DNA of 55,975 nt from Bacteroides sp. (GCA_019414665.1 DXLO01000016.1:1-55975), one strand, 5' to 3'; positions 26,441 through 36,751 are shown, counted from the first letter of the stretch. The notes: generated by a model from the sequence alone, not told the origin. Translations and numbers: made by a program.

Positions 26441-29400
26441 ATGAAAACAAAAAATTGCAGGTACACACTATTATGTGGCACACTCTCACTTTGTTTTATA
26501 GGTGGAATTTCACCGATAAAAGCAATTACCCAACCAGTTCATTCTGCTGTTGAGCAACAGACTCACACTGTAACCGGAACTGTAACCGATGCTACCGGTC
26601 CCGTTATCGGAGCATCAGTTATAGAAAAAGGAAATACTACCAACGGAACCATCACCGACTTAGATGGAAAGTTTACATTAAACGTAGCTCCAGGTGCAAC
26701 ACTGGTTATCAGTTACATTGGCTACAAAACGATAGAAATAGAAGCAAGTAAAAAGCCATTGAATATTGTCATGGCTGAAGACAGTAAGGTATTGAATGAA
26801 GTCGTAGTAACTGCATTAGGTATCAAAAGAGAACGTAAGGCATTGGGCTACGGAGTTGATGAGGTAAAAGGTGAATCGCTTACAAAAGCCAAGGAAACAA
26901 ACGTAATCAACTCGATGGCAGGTCGCGTTCCGGGACTTGTAGTCAGCCAGACAGCCGGAGGTCCTTCCGGATCAACACGAGTTATTTTGCGTGGTAGCAC
27001 AGAAATGACAGGAAACAACCAGCCGTTGTATGTCATCGACGGTGTACCTCTTGATAATACCAACTATGGTAGTGCCGGTACTTCAGGAGGTTTCGATTTA
27101 GGTGACGGAATTTCCAGTATCAATCCCGATGATATCGAAAACATGTCTGTATTGAAAGGTCCTGCTGCATCTGCTCTTTACGGTAGCCGTGCCAGTCATG
27201 GAGTTATCCTCATTACAACCAAAAAAGCCAATGGAAAAGAGAAATTCAGTGTAGAATATAATGGTACACTCACCTTCGATACTCAGTTGGCTAAATGGAA
27301 CGATATACAGCAGGTATATGGTATGGGAAGCAACGGAACATACAGCATCGATGCCATTTCAAATACGAACAAAAGCTGGGGACCAAAGGCTGACGGCAGT
27401 AATATGCTGACATATTTTGACGGTGTAGCACGTCCTTATCTCATCATTCCAGACAATACTTCCGGATTCTTCCAAACAGGTCTGACAGCTACCAATACAG
27501 CTATCATCAGTGCCAATAGCGGACATACAGGTGTACGTTTCACCTATACCGATATGAGAAACAAAGATATTGTTCCTCAGTCGAACATGAGCCGTGACAT
27601 TTTCAACCTGCGTACCAACACCAGTCTGGGAAAGGTAGATGTTGACTTCAGTGCCAACTATACTCGCGAAGCTGTAAAAAATCGCCCGGCACTGGGTGAC
27701 AGCAAATCGAACATCGGAAAGAACCTGATGACTCTGGCAACAACCTACGATCAGGAATGGCTGAAAAACTATCAGGATGAAAACGGTGAATATTCCAACT
27801 GGAATGGTATGGACCCATACAACGTAAATCCTTACTGGGACGTTTACAAAAACTCCAACAATTCCAAGAAAGACCAGTTCCGTTTCAATGGAAAAGCAAT
27901 CTGGAACATTAACAAACACCTGAAACTGCAAGGTACAATCGGTGCAGAACTGAACTACTTCATATTCGAAGATTTCAAAGCTCCTACTACCCCGGGATAC
28001 GAAGCCGGTTATTTGCAGAACAGTAATTTCCGTAACCGCATGTACAACTTCGAACTACTTGCCCTCTATAACAATACGTGGGGAGATTTCGATTTCAATG
28101 CAACATTGGGAGGAAACGTTTACAAGGTCAATAATCAGACTACCGTCACTACTGCCCAGGATATGCAGATTCGTGATGTAGTAGCCCTGATGAGCTTCAA
28201 TGAAACCAGCTTGGAACAGAACAGTTACCGTAAACAAATCAATTCGGTTTATGGTGCAGTAAACGTAGGATGGAAACATTTGGTTTATCTCGATGCAACT
28301 TTACGCGGCGACCAGTCGTCTACCCTTCCTATCGGAAACAATGTATATGTTTATCCGTCATTCTCCGGAAGTTTTGTATTCTCGGAATTACTAAAACAAA
28401 GTGACCTGATGCCTTACGGAAAGTTCCGTTTATCATGGGCACAAGTAGGTAGCGACACCGATCCTTATCAGTTGGGACTGGTTTACAGCAAATCGAAATT
28501 TACCTACCCGGGCTATACCATCGGATACATCAATAATTCGACAATGCCTAATAAAAACTTGAAACCGACTAAGACCAACTCTTTCGAACTTGGTCTGGAG
28601 ATGAAGTTCCTGAAGAACCGTATTGGACTCGACTTTACTTACTACACTCAAAACAGTAAGAATCAGATTATGGGTATGGCCAGTTCATGGACTTCCGGTT
28701 ATAACTACCGCCTGATCAACGCTGGTGAAATTGAAAATAAAGGTATCGAAATCGCACTTAACACACGTCCGATAGAACTTAAGGATTTCTCCTGGGATTT
28801 GAACCTGAACTTTTCAAAGAACAGCAATAAAGTAAAGAAACTGGTAGATGGCATGGACATGTTCGAACTTGAAAAAGCAGCATGGCTGGATGTACAAGTT
28901 GCAGCAAAAGTCGGCGAGAACTTCGGAGCTATCGTAGGACCGGACTTCAAACGCAATGAAAACGGAGATATTCTTATAGACCCGCAGACCGGACTTCCAC
29001 AGTACGACAAGAGCAATCATGTACTGGGTAATGCTTCCTGGGACTGGACCGGAGGTCTTGGAACAACGCTTACTTATAAAAACTTATCTCTCTCTGCTCT
29101 TTTCGATATCAAAGTCGGAGCTGACCTCTATTCAATGTCTGCCCGTGCTTCTTATGAATCTGGTAAAAGTAAAGAAACACTCGCAGGTCGTGAAGAATGG
29201 TATCGCTCGGAAGAACAACGCCAGGCCGCAGGTATTGCCAAAGGTTCTCCCGACTGGACTCCTACCGGTGGTTTCATTGCTCCGGGTGTAATTGATAACG
29301 GTGACGGAACTTATCGTCCGAATGATATTTACATTAACCCGGAAGATTACTGGATGAGTGTCTGCCGAAATGCTCCGTCAATGTTTATCTACGACAATTC

Positions 29401-29635
29401 ATACATCAAATGCCGTGAAATCACCTTAAGCTACAGAGTACCTCAGTCATGGCTGAAAAACGTAGTAAAAGGACTCACAGTTTCATTCGTTGCACGTAAT
29501 CCGTTTATCGTATGGAAGAATATTCCAAATATCGATCCGGATTCAAACTATAACAATACAACCGGTATGGGATTGGAATATGGTTCACTCCCATCACGCA
29601 GAAGTTACGGATTCAATGTCAATCTCAAATTCTAA
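26441..29635 (+). CDS. SusC-like TonB-dependent transporter (beta-glucan PUL)
   Basis: A 1064-residue outer-membrane protein. After a signal peptide of about 30 residues comes a carboxypeptidase-regulatory-like domain (TVTGTVTDATGPVIGASV...TDLDGKFTL, about 43-110). The TonB-proximal LNEVVVTALG follows, then the plug (NSMAGRVPGLVVSQ through VLKGPAASALYGSRASHGVILITTK, about 150-270) and a 22-strand barrel ending in FNVNLKF. It pairs with the next gene as the SusCD pedal-bin importer of oligosaccharides. Confidence 0.95.
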   Translation: MKTKNCRYTLLCGTLSLCFIGGISPIKAITQPVHSAVEQQTHTVTGTVTDATGPVIGASVIEKGNTTNGTITDLDGKFTLNVAPGATLVISYIGYKTIEIEASKKPLNIVMAEDSKVLNEVVVTALGIKRERKALGYGVDEVKGESLTKAKETNVINSMAGRVPGLVVSQTAGGPSGSTRVILRGSTEMTGNNQPLYVIDGVPLDNTNYGSAGTSGGFDLGDGISSINPDDIENMSVLKGPAASALYGSRASHGVILITTKKANGKEKFSVEYNGTLTFDTQLAKWNDIQQVYGMGSNGTYSIDAISNTNKSWGPKADGSNMLTYFDGVARPYLIIPDNTSGFFQTGLTATNTAIISANSGHTGVRFTYTDMRNKDIVPQSNMSRDIFNLRTNTSLGKVDVDFSANYTREAVKNRPALGDSKSNIGKNLMTLATTYDQEWLKNYQDENGEYSNWNGMDPYNVNPYWDVYKNSNNSKKDQFRFNGKAIWNINKHLKLQGTIGAELNYFIFEDFKAPTTPGYEAGYLQNSNFRNRMYNFELLALYNNTWGDFDFNATLGGNVYKVNNQTTVTTAQDMQIRDVVALMSFNETSLEQNSYRKQINSVYGAVNVGWKHLVYLDATLRGDQSSTLPIGNNVYVYPSFSGSFVFSELLKQSDLMPYGKFRLSWAQVGSDTDPYQLGLVYSKSKFTYPGYTIGYINNSTMPNKNLKPTKTNSFELGLEMKFLKNRIGLDFTYYTQNSKNQIMGMASSWTSGYNYRLINAGEIENKGIEIALNTRPIELKDFSWDLNLNFSKNSNKVKKLVDGMDMFELEKAAWLDVQVAAKVGENFGAIVGPDFKRNENGDILIDPQTGLPQYDKSNHVLGNASWDWTGGLGTTLTYKNLSLSALFDIKVGADLYSMSARASYESGKSKETLAGREEWYRSEEQRQAAGIAKGSPDWTPTGGFIAPGVIDNGDGTYRPNDIYINPEDYWMSVCRNAPSMFIYDNSYIKCREITLSYRVPQSWLKNVVKGLTVSFVARNPFIVWKNIPNIDPDSNYNNTTGMGLEYGSLPSRRSYGFNVNLKF

Positions 29636-29673
29636 AGATAGTTCATTACGTAATATATTAAAGAAGAAATACA

Positions 29674-31356
29674 ATGAAAAACTATAAATCATATTTTACC
29701 CTGATATTGGCGGCATTCACCATATTCTTTACAGCATGTAGCGATGAGTATATGGAGAATATGAATACAGATCCGTCGAAAGCCTCAACTATCGATCCGA
29801 ATGCACAGCTTACCACAGCCCAGCTACAGACTTACGGCGATCTAGGAATGGTAGAAATCTACAGAAACTACCTGTATGCATTCAACCAACAACTTATGGG
29901 ATGCTGGAATACAACAAACTATGGAGGCAGACATACTGTCGACAATAATGAAATGGGACGTATCTGGACTACGTTTTATACAACAGCTATCAAAAACCTG
30001 ACAGATGCTCAATATCGTACAGCCGACAATGCTGAAAAAGTAAATATCAATTCGGCAGTACGTATCTACAGAGTATACCTTATGTCGGTCATTACAGATA
30101 TTCATGGAGATGTACCTTACAGTGAAGCAGGCAAAGGCTTTCTGGAAGAGAAATTCAACCCACGTTACGATACACAGGAAGAAATCTACAACGATTTCTT
30201 CACAGAACTCAAAACTGCCGGCAACAACATGGATGCCAGCAAAGACAAAATTACAGGTGATGTTATTTTCAACGGCGACGTAAGCAAATGGAAAAAACTT
30301 GCCAATTCATTGAGAATGAGATTTGCCATGCGTATCTCCAATGTCGCTCCTCAAAAAGCTCAGGAAGAGTTTGAGGCAGCCCTGCAAGACGAAGGCGGCA
30401 TCTTCCAAAGCAATGATGACAATGCACTTATCCAATACATGGAAAAATCATTCAGTTTCGGACAAGAAGCCTATACAGACTACCGTGGAAATGCCTTGTC
30501 ACAACTGTTGTTCGGTAACGATCCGGCCAATAACCCAAGCTATCTATGTTCTACTCTCTTCAATCAGTTGTATAACACAGGTGACCCTCGTACGTTTATG
30601 ATCGGACGCTGCTATTACGATGGCCTGATGAGTTCTACCAGCCCCGATAACCGCATAGATCTGACAAACGAAATGCTGGAAAAAGGTATCGCTTTCCAAC
30701 CATGCGAACCGGGAGCATTCAGCTATGATCCGTGGCCTAGTGGATATGACAGCGATATTTTAAAAGAGCTTGCAGAAACCAATCCTTCCATAAGCACAAC
30801 AGTAGCTCGTGAAACAGAACCTAAACTGGCTAACAACTTTCTGAAAAGTACAAACCCCGGCGTAGTCATGACATACGCAGAAGTTGAATTTCTATTGGCC
30901 GAAGCTTCTCTCAAAGGATGGAATACAGGAAGTAAGTCTATAGACGAACTGTACAGAACAGGAGTACGTGCAGCTATCGATTTCCTGACAGAAAGCTATG
31001 GATGCGACCAGGTTTCGGATGAAACATTCGAAGAATATATAAATCAAAACGGAATCGGACATACTGACGAACAGAAAAAAGAAGCCATCAATACACAGGC
31101 CTGGATTCTCCACTTCACTAATCCGGCTGAATGTTGGGCAAACATACGCCGTTCTGGTTATCCGAAATTGAAATCACCTGCTGAATACGGTTTCGGACAA
31201 TATCTGACCGGCGGTACTGAAATTCCAGTACGTCTTTGCTACCCGGTTCTGGAATCATCTTACAATAAAGTAAGTTACGAAGAGGCTCTAAACCGCATGG
31301 GAGGAACAGACAACTGGTACACTCCGGTATGGTGGGACAAAGATGCAACAAAATAA
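29674..31356 (+). CDS. SusD-like glycan-binding lipoprotein (SusD/RagB superfamily, SusD-like_2)
   Basis: A 560-residue surface lipoprotein with lipobox FTAC. The start EYMENMNTDPSKAST, with an MNxDP motif, is characteristic of the SusD-like_2 branch. Tetratricopeptide-like helices follow (ADAQYR...INSAVRIYRVYLMSVITDIHGDVPYSEA), and a conserved C-terminal segment NPAECWANIRRSGYPKL. It forms the lid of the SusC barrel and binds glucan. Gap to susC is 38 bases. Confidence 0.9.
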   Translation: MKNYKSYFTLILAAFTIFFTACSDEYMENMNTDPSKASTIDPNAQLTTAQLQTYGDLGMVEIYRNYLYAFNQQLMGCWNTTNYGGRHTVDNNEMGRIWTTFYTTAIKNLTDAQYRTADNAEKVNINSAVRIYRVYLMSVITDIHGDVPYSEAGKGFLEEKFNPRYDTQEEIYNDFFTELKTAGNNMDASKDKITGDVIFNGDVSKWKKLANSLRMRFAMRISNVAPQKAQEEFEAALQDEGGIFQSNDDNALIQYMEKSFSFGQEAYTDYRGNALSQLLFGNDPANNPSYLCSTLFNQLYNTGDPRTFMIGRCYYDGLMSSTSPDNRIDLTNEMLEKGIAFQPCEPGAFSYDPWPSGYDSDILKELAETNPSISTTVARETEPKLANNFLKSTNPGVVMTYAEVEFLLAEASLKGWNTGSKSIDELYRTGVRAAIDFLTESYGCDQVSDETFEEYINQNGIGHTDEQKKEAINTQAWILHFTNPAECWANIRRSGYPKLKSPAEYGFGQYLTGGTEIPVRLCYPVLESSYNKVSYEEALNRMGGTDNWYTPVWWDKDATK

Positions 31357-31382
31357 CAATCATTTTTTAATTAGATTCAGAT

Positions 31383-32639
31383 ATGAAAAAGATATACCAC
31401 ATACTATTAATTATGCTTGCAATGAGCTTCGGACTCATCGCCTGCACGGAAGAAACTCCATTTTCTACAGCAACAGAAAATGACGATCCCCGAATCCTTG
31501 ACCCTTTATTTCCCGACCGAGTAAACGGTGAACTGCCGGTAGTTTCAAATATCAGCCGTGATGCCAACTTCTCGATGACACTGACTGTGACTCCTGCCGA
31601 TTATACAACCGTTACATGGTTTATTGACGGAGAAGAAATACAGACAGGAAAAGAAATCGACCTCGCTCTGAAAGCAGGAACTTATCATTTGAAAGTGACC
31701 GCTACAACCAGTATCGGCAAATCGACTTACCGTGAAGGACTCATTCAGGTCAATCCTTTGGCAGATGATCCCTGGGCTACCGAAATCGGCTTCGAACGCA
31801 TCATTACTACTGGAGCAAAAGCACAACTTTACGGCAACAACCTTGATAAAGTAAATAGCATCGTTATCGGCGGAAAAACAGCAACCGATATCGCTTACAC
31901 AGAAAACGGAGAAAACAGCTACATCGAATATACCGTTCCGGAAGGACTGGCAGACGGAACCTATCGGATTATTCTTGTAGATAACGGTGGCAATGAATAC
32001 GGAGGAAACAAAGTAACCGTTACCAGTGACGCACTCATCACAGCCGGCTCAGAACGTACTACAGCAAACAGCGAATGGGTAATGACAGGTATCAATCTCA
32101 ATCAGATAGAATCGTTCACTTTCGGCGGACAGACTGTTTCCAGCTTTATCCGTCAGTCGGAAACCGAGATAGCCTTTACCTGTCCTTCACTGGAAGATGG
32201 TGAATACACACTTACCGGAAGAACCACATCAGGAAAAGAAGTCATGTTCTATACCACTGCGGGGAACATCACAGAACAGACAGTAGTTGTATCTTCAGAA
32301 AGAGTTTTATGGGAAGGTCATCACTATGTATCATGGGATTTACCCGATGACAATCCGAACAAGACTTTCAACCTGATCGGAAAGGATGTATTCGCCAGCA
32401 TAAAAGCAGGAGCCGTATTAAGCATATACTATTCAGTAAACTCTGCCGACGAATATCACCAGTTGCGCACCACAACAGGCTGGTGGAACGATCTGCCCGG
32501 TACTGCCGTCATCGAATTCCAAGAAGACGGAGTAAAACAAATTCAATTAACTCAGGAAGTACTGGACAAGATTCAGACAGAAGACGGTTTCCTCTGCATT
32601 GGCCACGGATATTATGTAGACAGAATAAGCGTACAATAA
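31383..32639 (+). CDS. Surface glycan-binding protein with IPT/TIG-like repeats (SGBP-B position)
   Basis: A 418-residue lipoprotein with lipobox LIAC followed by TEET. It has an N-terminal Ig/PKD-like domain (about 55-125, with TVTPADYTTVTWFIDG and a KVTATTSIG strand). Two IPT/TIG-like modules follow (LYGNNLDKVNSIVIGG and MTGINLNQIESFTFGG). The C-terminal binding domain (about 300-418) is rich in Trp and Tyr (WEGHHYVSWDLP, TTGWWNDLPG). This modular plan, after a SusD gene, is that of SusE/F-position surface glycan-binding proteins. No enzymatic motif is visible. Confidence 0.82.
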   Translation: MKKIYHILLIMLAMSFGLIACTEETPFSTATENDDPRILDPLFPDRVNGELPVVSNISRDANFSMTLTVTPADYTTVTWFIDGEEIQTGKEIDLALKAGTYHLKVTATTSIGKSTYREGLIQVNPLADDPWATEIGFERIITTGAKAQLYGNNLDKVNSIVIGGKTATDIAYTENGENSYIEYTVPEGLADGTYRIILVDNGGNEYGGNKVTVTSDALITAGSERTTANSEWVMTGINLNQIESFTFGGQTVSSFIRQSETEIAFTCPSLEDGEYTLTGRTTSGKEVMFYTTAGNITEQTVVVSSERVLWEGHHYVSWDLPDDNPNKTFNLIGKDVFASIKAGAVLSIYYSVNSADEYHQLRTTTGWWNDLPGTAVIEFQEDGVKQIQLTQEVLDKIQTEDGFLCIGHGYYVDRISVQ

Positions 32640-32664
32640 ATCATTCTCAAAAAACACACATTAT

Positions 32665-34992
32665 ATGATACACAAGAAAATAACATCAAGTTTATTTGCT
32701 TTCACAATAGCTGCCTGTTCCATACAGGCAGCTCCAGCAACAGCAATTGCCAAAGACGCAAAATTAGAGCAACAGGTGGAAGCCACTCTTTCGAAAATGA
32801 CTCTGGAAGAGAAAATCGGACAAATGACCGAACTTGCCATTGATGTATTGGGAGGTTTTGTCGATGGAGAATTCCAGCTTGACGAAGCTAAACTGCGCAA
32901 GGCCATTGCAGAATATAAAGTAGGTTCATTCCTGAACGCTCCGGGGCCGGTGGCACAAGATAAAGACAAATGGCAGGAAATTATCGGAACAATCCAGTCC
33001 ATGTCGATGAAAGAAATAGGAATCCCATGTATCTACGGGTTGGACCAAAACCATGGGACAACCTATACACTGGATGGTACACTCTTCCCTCAGAACATCA
33101 ATCTGGGTGCTTCGTTCAACCCCGACCTGGCATACGAAGCCGCACGTGTAACTGCATACGAAACACGTGCCAGCAACTGCCCGTGGACTTACTCTCCTAC
33201 TGTAGACATGGCACGCGATCCACGCTGGTCACGCGTATGGGAAAACTATGGTGAAGACTGTCTGGTAAATTCCATCATGGGAAGCACAGCAGTCCGCGGA
33301 TTTCAGGGTGATGATCCCAATCATATACCTGCCGACCGCATTGCCACATCAGTCAAACACTACATGGGATACAGCCTGCCGCGTACAGGAAAAGACCGTA
33401 CCCCTGCATATATTCCCGTATCGGAATTACGTGAAAAATGCTTCGCTCCCTTCAAAGAATGCGTAGAAGCAGGCGCTCTGACTATCATGGTAAACAGCGG
33501 TTCCATCAATGGAGTTCCTGTACACTCTAATTATGAACTGCTTACCAAATGGCTGAAAGAGGATCTCGGATGGGACGGAATGCTGATTACCGACTGGGCC
33601 GACATCAACAACCTGTATACCCGCGAACGCATTGCTGCCAATAAAAAAGAAGCCATCCAGATAGCTATCAATGCCGGTATAGATATGGCCATGGAACCAT
33701 ACGATCTGAACTTCTGTACATTGCTGAAAGAACTGGTTGAAGAAAATAAAGTGCCGATGAGTCGCATAGACGATGCCGTACGTCGTGTCCTCCGTCTGAA
33801 GTATCGTCTTGGACTCTTTGAGCACCCTAACACTCCAACCCAAGAATATCCATTGTTTGGCAGTAAAGAACATGCAGAACTGGCCCTTCGTGCAGCCGAA
33901 GAATCAGAAATTCTGTTGAAAAACCAAAACAATATTCTTCCGTTGGCTAAAGGCAAGAAACTGCTGGTTACCGGTCCGAATGCAAACTCTATGCGCTGTC
34001 TGAATGGTGGCTGGAGTTACTCATGGCAAGGACACCTTGCCGACAGATTTGCCGGTAAGTATAATACCATCTACGAAGCCTTGTGCAATAAGTTCGGAAG
34101 CGAATATGTAACACTGGAACAAGGTGTAACTTACAAACCGGAAGGTGCTTATACAGAAGAGAATGAACCGGAAATAGAAAAAGCTGTAGCTGCCGCAAAG
34201 AATGTGGATATCATCATCGCCTGCATCGGTGAGAACTCTTACTGCGAAACTCCGGGTAATCTTTCCGACCTGGCTATCTCACCCAGCCAGCGTGAACTTG
34301 TAAAGGCACTTGCTACCACTGGAAAGCCTATTATTCTGATACTGAACGAAGGCAGACCTCGTCTGATAAACGATCTGGAACCTCTTGCCAGCGGAATTAT
34401 CAATATTCTGTTGCCGGGTAACTACGGAGCAGATGCACTGGCAAATATTCTGGCAGGTGACGCTAATCCGAGTGCCAAGATGCCGTACACTTATCCACGC
34501 CATCAGGCAGCACTTACTACATACGACTATCGGGTAAGCGAAGAAATGGATAAGATGGAAGGAGCTTACGACTATGATGCAGTTATCTCTGTACAATGGC
34601 CATTCGGTTACGGATTGAGCTACACCACATTTGAATATAGCAACTTGCGCGTGAATCATCCTTCATTTACAGCAACCGACGAACTTCAGTTCTCTGTAGA
34701 TGTAACCAATACCGGAAAGCTCGTAGGAAAGGAAGCTGTAATGCTGTTCAGCAGCGATCTGGTTGCTTCTCTCGTTCCCGAAAACCGCAGACTGCGTGCT
34801 TTCAAAAAAGTGGAATTACAACCAGGCGAAACACAAACCGTTACTTTAACTATCAAAGCCAGTGATCTTGCTTTTGTTGGAGCTGACGGTAAATGGATCC
34901 TTGAACAGGGTGATTTCCGTATACAAAGCGGCAATCAGACACTGAACATTACTTGCAATCAGACATACAAATGGGATTCGCCTAATAAATAA
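32665..34992 (+). CDS. GH3 beta-glucosidase
   Basis: A 775-residue exported enzyme. The N-terminal TIM barrel contains GLDQNHGTTYTLDGTLFPQN, DMARDPRWSRVWENYGED and KHYMGYSLPRTGKDRTP. The nucleophile is Asp310 in LITDWADINN. The alpha/beta sandwich holds the likely acid/base Glu528 in GENSYCETPGN, and an Fn3-like C-terminal domain begins about residue 655. The signal region ends near QAAPA; an AAC-S inside it could also serve as a weak lipobox. It should release glucose from oligosaccharides imported by SusCD. It is last gene of the PUL, before a strong terminator. Confidence 0.92.
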   Translation: MIHKKITSSLFAFTIAACSIQAAPATAIAKDAKLEQQVEATLSKMTLEEKIGQMTELAIDVLGGFVDGEFQLDEAKLRKAIAEYKVGSFLNAPGPVAQDKDKWQEIIGTIQSMSMKEIGIPCIYGLDQNHGTTYTLDGTLFPQNINLGASFNPDLAYEAARVTAYETRASNCPWTYSPTVDMARDPRWSRVWENYGEDCLVNSIMGSTAVRGFQGDDPNHIPADRIATSVKHYMGYSLPRTGKDRTPAYIPVSELREKCFAPFKECVEAGALTIMVNSGSINGVPVHSNYELLTKWLKEDLGWDGMLITDWADINNLYTRERIAANKKEAIQIAINAGIDMAMEPYDLNFCTLLKELVEENKVPMSRIDDAVRRVLRLKYRLGLFEHPNTPTQEYPLFGSKEHAELALRAAEESEILLKNQNNILPLAKGKKLLVTGPNANSMRCLNGGWSYSWQGHLADRFAGKYNTIYEALCNKFGSEYVTLEQGVTYKPEGAYTEENEPEIEKAVAAAKNVDIIIACIGENSYCETPGNLSDLAISPSQRELVKALATTGKPIILILNEGRPRLINDLEPLASGIINILLPGNYGADALANILAGDANPSAKMPYTYPRHQAALTTYDYRVSEEMDKMEGAYDYDAVISVQWPFGYGLSYTTFEYSNLRVNHPSFTATDELQFSVDVTNTGKLVGKEAVMLFSSDLVASLVPENRRLRAFKKVELQPGETQTVTLTIKASDLAFVGADGKWILEQGDFRIQSGNQTLNITCNQTYKWDSPNK

Positions 34993-35011
34993 TAATTATT
35001 GTTCTATGAAA

Positions 35012-35057
35012 AATGGAGCTGTATCGTATGTAACTCGCAATACAGCTCCATTCTTTT
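35012..35057. terminator. Bidirectional terminator after the PUL
   Basis: A perfect 13-base stem (AATGGAGCTGTAT / ATACAGCTCCATT, 35012-35024 and 35040-35052). T-rich flanks occur on both strands (TTCTTTTAT and ATTTTTCAT). It lies between the convergent GH3 gene and the gene at 35056-36174. Confidence 0.85.
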
Positions 35058-36174
35058 ATAAAGCGACACTGCCTAAGTAATTATATGTCACTTCTCCATT
35101 CACATAAGGAAGTAAATCATTATATCCATCTATTCGAACAATATCCATATTCAATGCCTTCTTGCCATAAGCCTTATTTAAAGTTGACCAGCTAAAATCA
35201 AAATTCTGTCCCTTTGAATAAACCATTATTTTCTGTTCTGGAAGTTTTACAGGCTCCTTCTTAAACTTAACATACACATATAAGGTAGCTACAGGCTTGT
35301 CGTAAGCAGGAACACGAGCATATTTTCTCATATCGTAAAAACCTTTGGCACGTGCTTTATCTACAGGAAGGGAAGTAAAATAAGAAGTATTAGTAAAATG
35401 GAAAGCACATTCTTCCCATAAACAATAGCCAAGTTTACTTAAATCCTTCTGTTGCTTAGTTTTTACGTCAGCACAAGAAAATCCAGACAAAGGAAAACAC
35501 CCTTTATTCATATCATATTGCTGAAGTTCTGACAAACATTTCAAACGGAATACCTTCGAAAAATCAGCTTTTTCTAATTCCTGAAGAAGCTTTGCCTGAT
35601 AGGTCTTACGTATTTCTTCTAAAGCGAACGGATCTGCAGATGCTTGTTCAAATTCCTCAGGAACACACAATGACGCATATCTATCTATAACCTTTTCGTC
35701 TACGGCTGTCTGATAAAGTTTCAAAGCATACACATATAAAATCGACGGAGTCAAATCTACAGCTCCTTCAACAGCCGAAGGCATATAATCGGACATTATG
35801 TTTCCACTTGTCAAGGCTCCATTCAGACTAATACAAAAATGTTTTCCTTCTCCCTCAGCCATAACAATCTGAGGCGTTTCTGGCTGTTCGTAGATACCCA
35901 TAGATTCATACAGCTTTTTATCATATTCAGGGACAGAAGTAATAATCATTTTTGAACCGACAATATCTCGTTCGTATACAGGGCTCAAACTTCCTTGTCC
36001 GTCAACTGACCGCATATATAAATAACCCGAAGAAGCAGGCTTGCCGACAACAAGCGTATCTCCCTGTTTATAAGTCTTCCCATTGCAAGCCACAATTGTT
36101 TGTTGTGCATAAATTTCTGTCATCGCCAGACTTCCGATTAAAGCCATAGCACAGCATAAATGTTTAGTTTTCAT
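35056..36174 (-). CDS. Secreted protein of unknown function
   Basis: A 372-residue protein with a cleavable signal peptide ending near IYAQQ (cleavage about residue 23) and no lipobox. It begins with a compact repeat-like segment (VACNGKTYKQGDTLVVGKPASSGYLYM). The middle is helical and acidic, and the C-terminal beta region carries KFKKEPVKLPEQKIMVYSKG. Several cysteines are spread through the mature part. I do not recognise a family with confidence. It has its own promoter and shares only a terminator with the PUL, so it need not belong to it. Confidence 0.75.
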   Translation of the reverse strand: MKTKHLCCAMALIGSLAMTEIYAQQTIVACNGKTYKQGDTLVVGKPASSGYLYMRSVDGQGSLSPVYERDIVGSKMIITSVPEYDKKLYESMGIYEQPETPQIVMAEGEGKHFCISLNGALTSGNIMSDYMPSAVEGAVDLTPSILYVYALKLYQTAVDEKVIDRYASLCVPEEFEQASADPFALEEIRKTYQAKLLQELEKADFSKVFRLKCLSELQQYDMNKGCFPLSGFSCADVKTKQQKDLSKLGYCLWEECAFHFTNTSYFTSLPVDKARAKGFYDMRKYARVPAYDKPVATLYVYVKFKKEPVKLPEQKIMVYSKGQNFDFSWSTLNKAYGKKALNMDIVRIDGYNDLLPYVNGEVTYNYLGSVAL

Positions 36175-36199
36175 AAGTAATGTTTAAATTCAAGATTTG

Positions 36200-36207
36200 C
36201 AAATATA
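36200..36207 (-). promoter_or_regulatory. -7 box of the unknown secreted protein gene
   Basis: The minus strand reads TATATTTG (TAnnTTTG), 25 bases before the ATG at 36174. Confidence 0.55.
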
Positions 36208-36672
36208 AACAAAATCCCAATAAATTCCTTTGATACAGAAAAAACATAAAACCGGTCATTCAGATAAACAGATATACTTTACAGAGTCTATTGTAAAATG
36301 AATTTAATCACGCACATTACAATTTGACAAAAAAAATCCATAAATTTTCCATGAATACATGCGCTTATTACAAGAAGCTTTTATAATTACATAAAGCAAA
36401 GTAAATCAACCAATTAACAAATCAGCAAAAACCTCTTATTTTTTGTACAAAACATTTCGAAAATTGTACGATTTTAAAAAAAACATCGAGAAGAATTTGG
36501 TAAAACTACAGCAATTTTTTCCTCAAACAAGCGCAAGTTATAATCATCCCACTTCAGTACCTCTATCCGAATAATGCTTAACCTAAATCACGCGATATAA
36601 AATACAGCTATGTAAAAGCCGCAAAAGAGAACATTAAGATACAAATAATACTTAATTATTAATAAATATGCG

Positions 36673-36702
36673 ACAATTATAAAAAATATCTGAACAATTA
36701 TA
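36673..36702 (+). promoter_or_regulatory. 21-bp-period direct repeat upstream of the metalloprotease-SusCD operon
   Basis: ACAATTATA occurs twice with start-to-start distance 21, about 50 to 80 bases before the ATG. In such AT-rich sequence chance is a real alternative. Confidence 0.3.
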
Positions 36703-36751
36703 CAAATTTTGAAGTTTTGTAATTTATTACAACCTCAAACGAAACCATTGT

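Larger units (their letters stand above)
36175..36751. other. 577-base AT-rich intergenic region with repeats
   Basis: No coding frame or RNA gene is supported. It holds the minus promoter at 36200-36207 and a 12-base palindrome TTTTGTACAAAA (36441-36452). Near the metalloprotease gene lie a direct repeat ACAATTATA (36673-36681 and 36694-36702, 21-base period) and an inverted repeat TTGTAA-TTTA-TTACAA (36717-36732) 19 bases before the ATG. No clean TAnnTTTG box for the plus-strand operon was found. Confidence 0.5.

Noticed and set aside
27359..27931. 190-residue antisense frame inside the first susC
   Set aside because: Antisense to a clear SusC gene; its composition is that of a mirrored coding strand.
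36441..36452. Palindrome TTTTGTACAAAA
   Set aside because: Exact, but in very AT-rich sequence, single, and far from any defined promoter. Kept only as a note in the intergenic entry.
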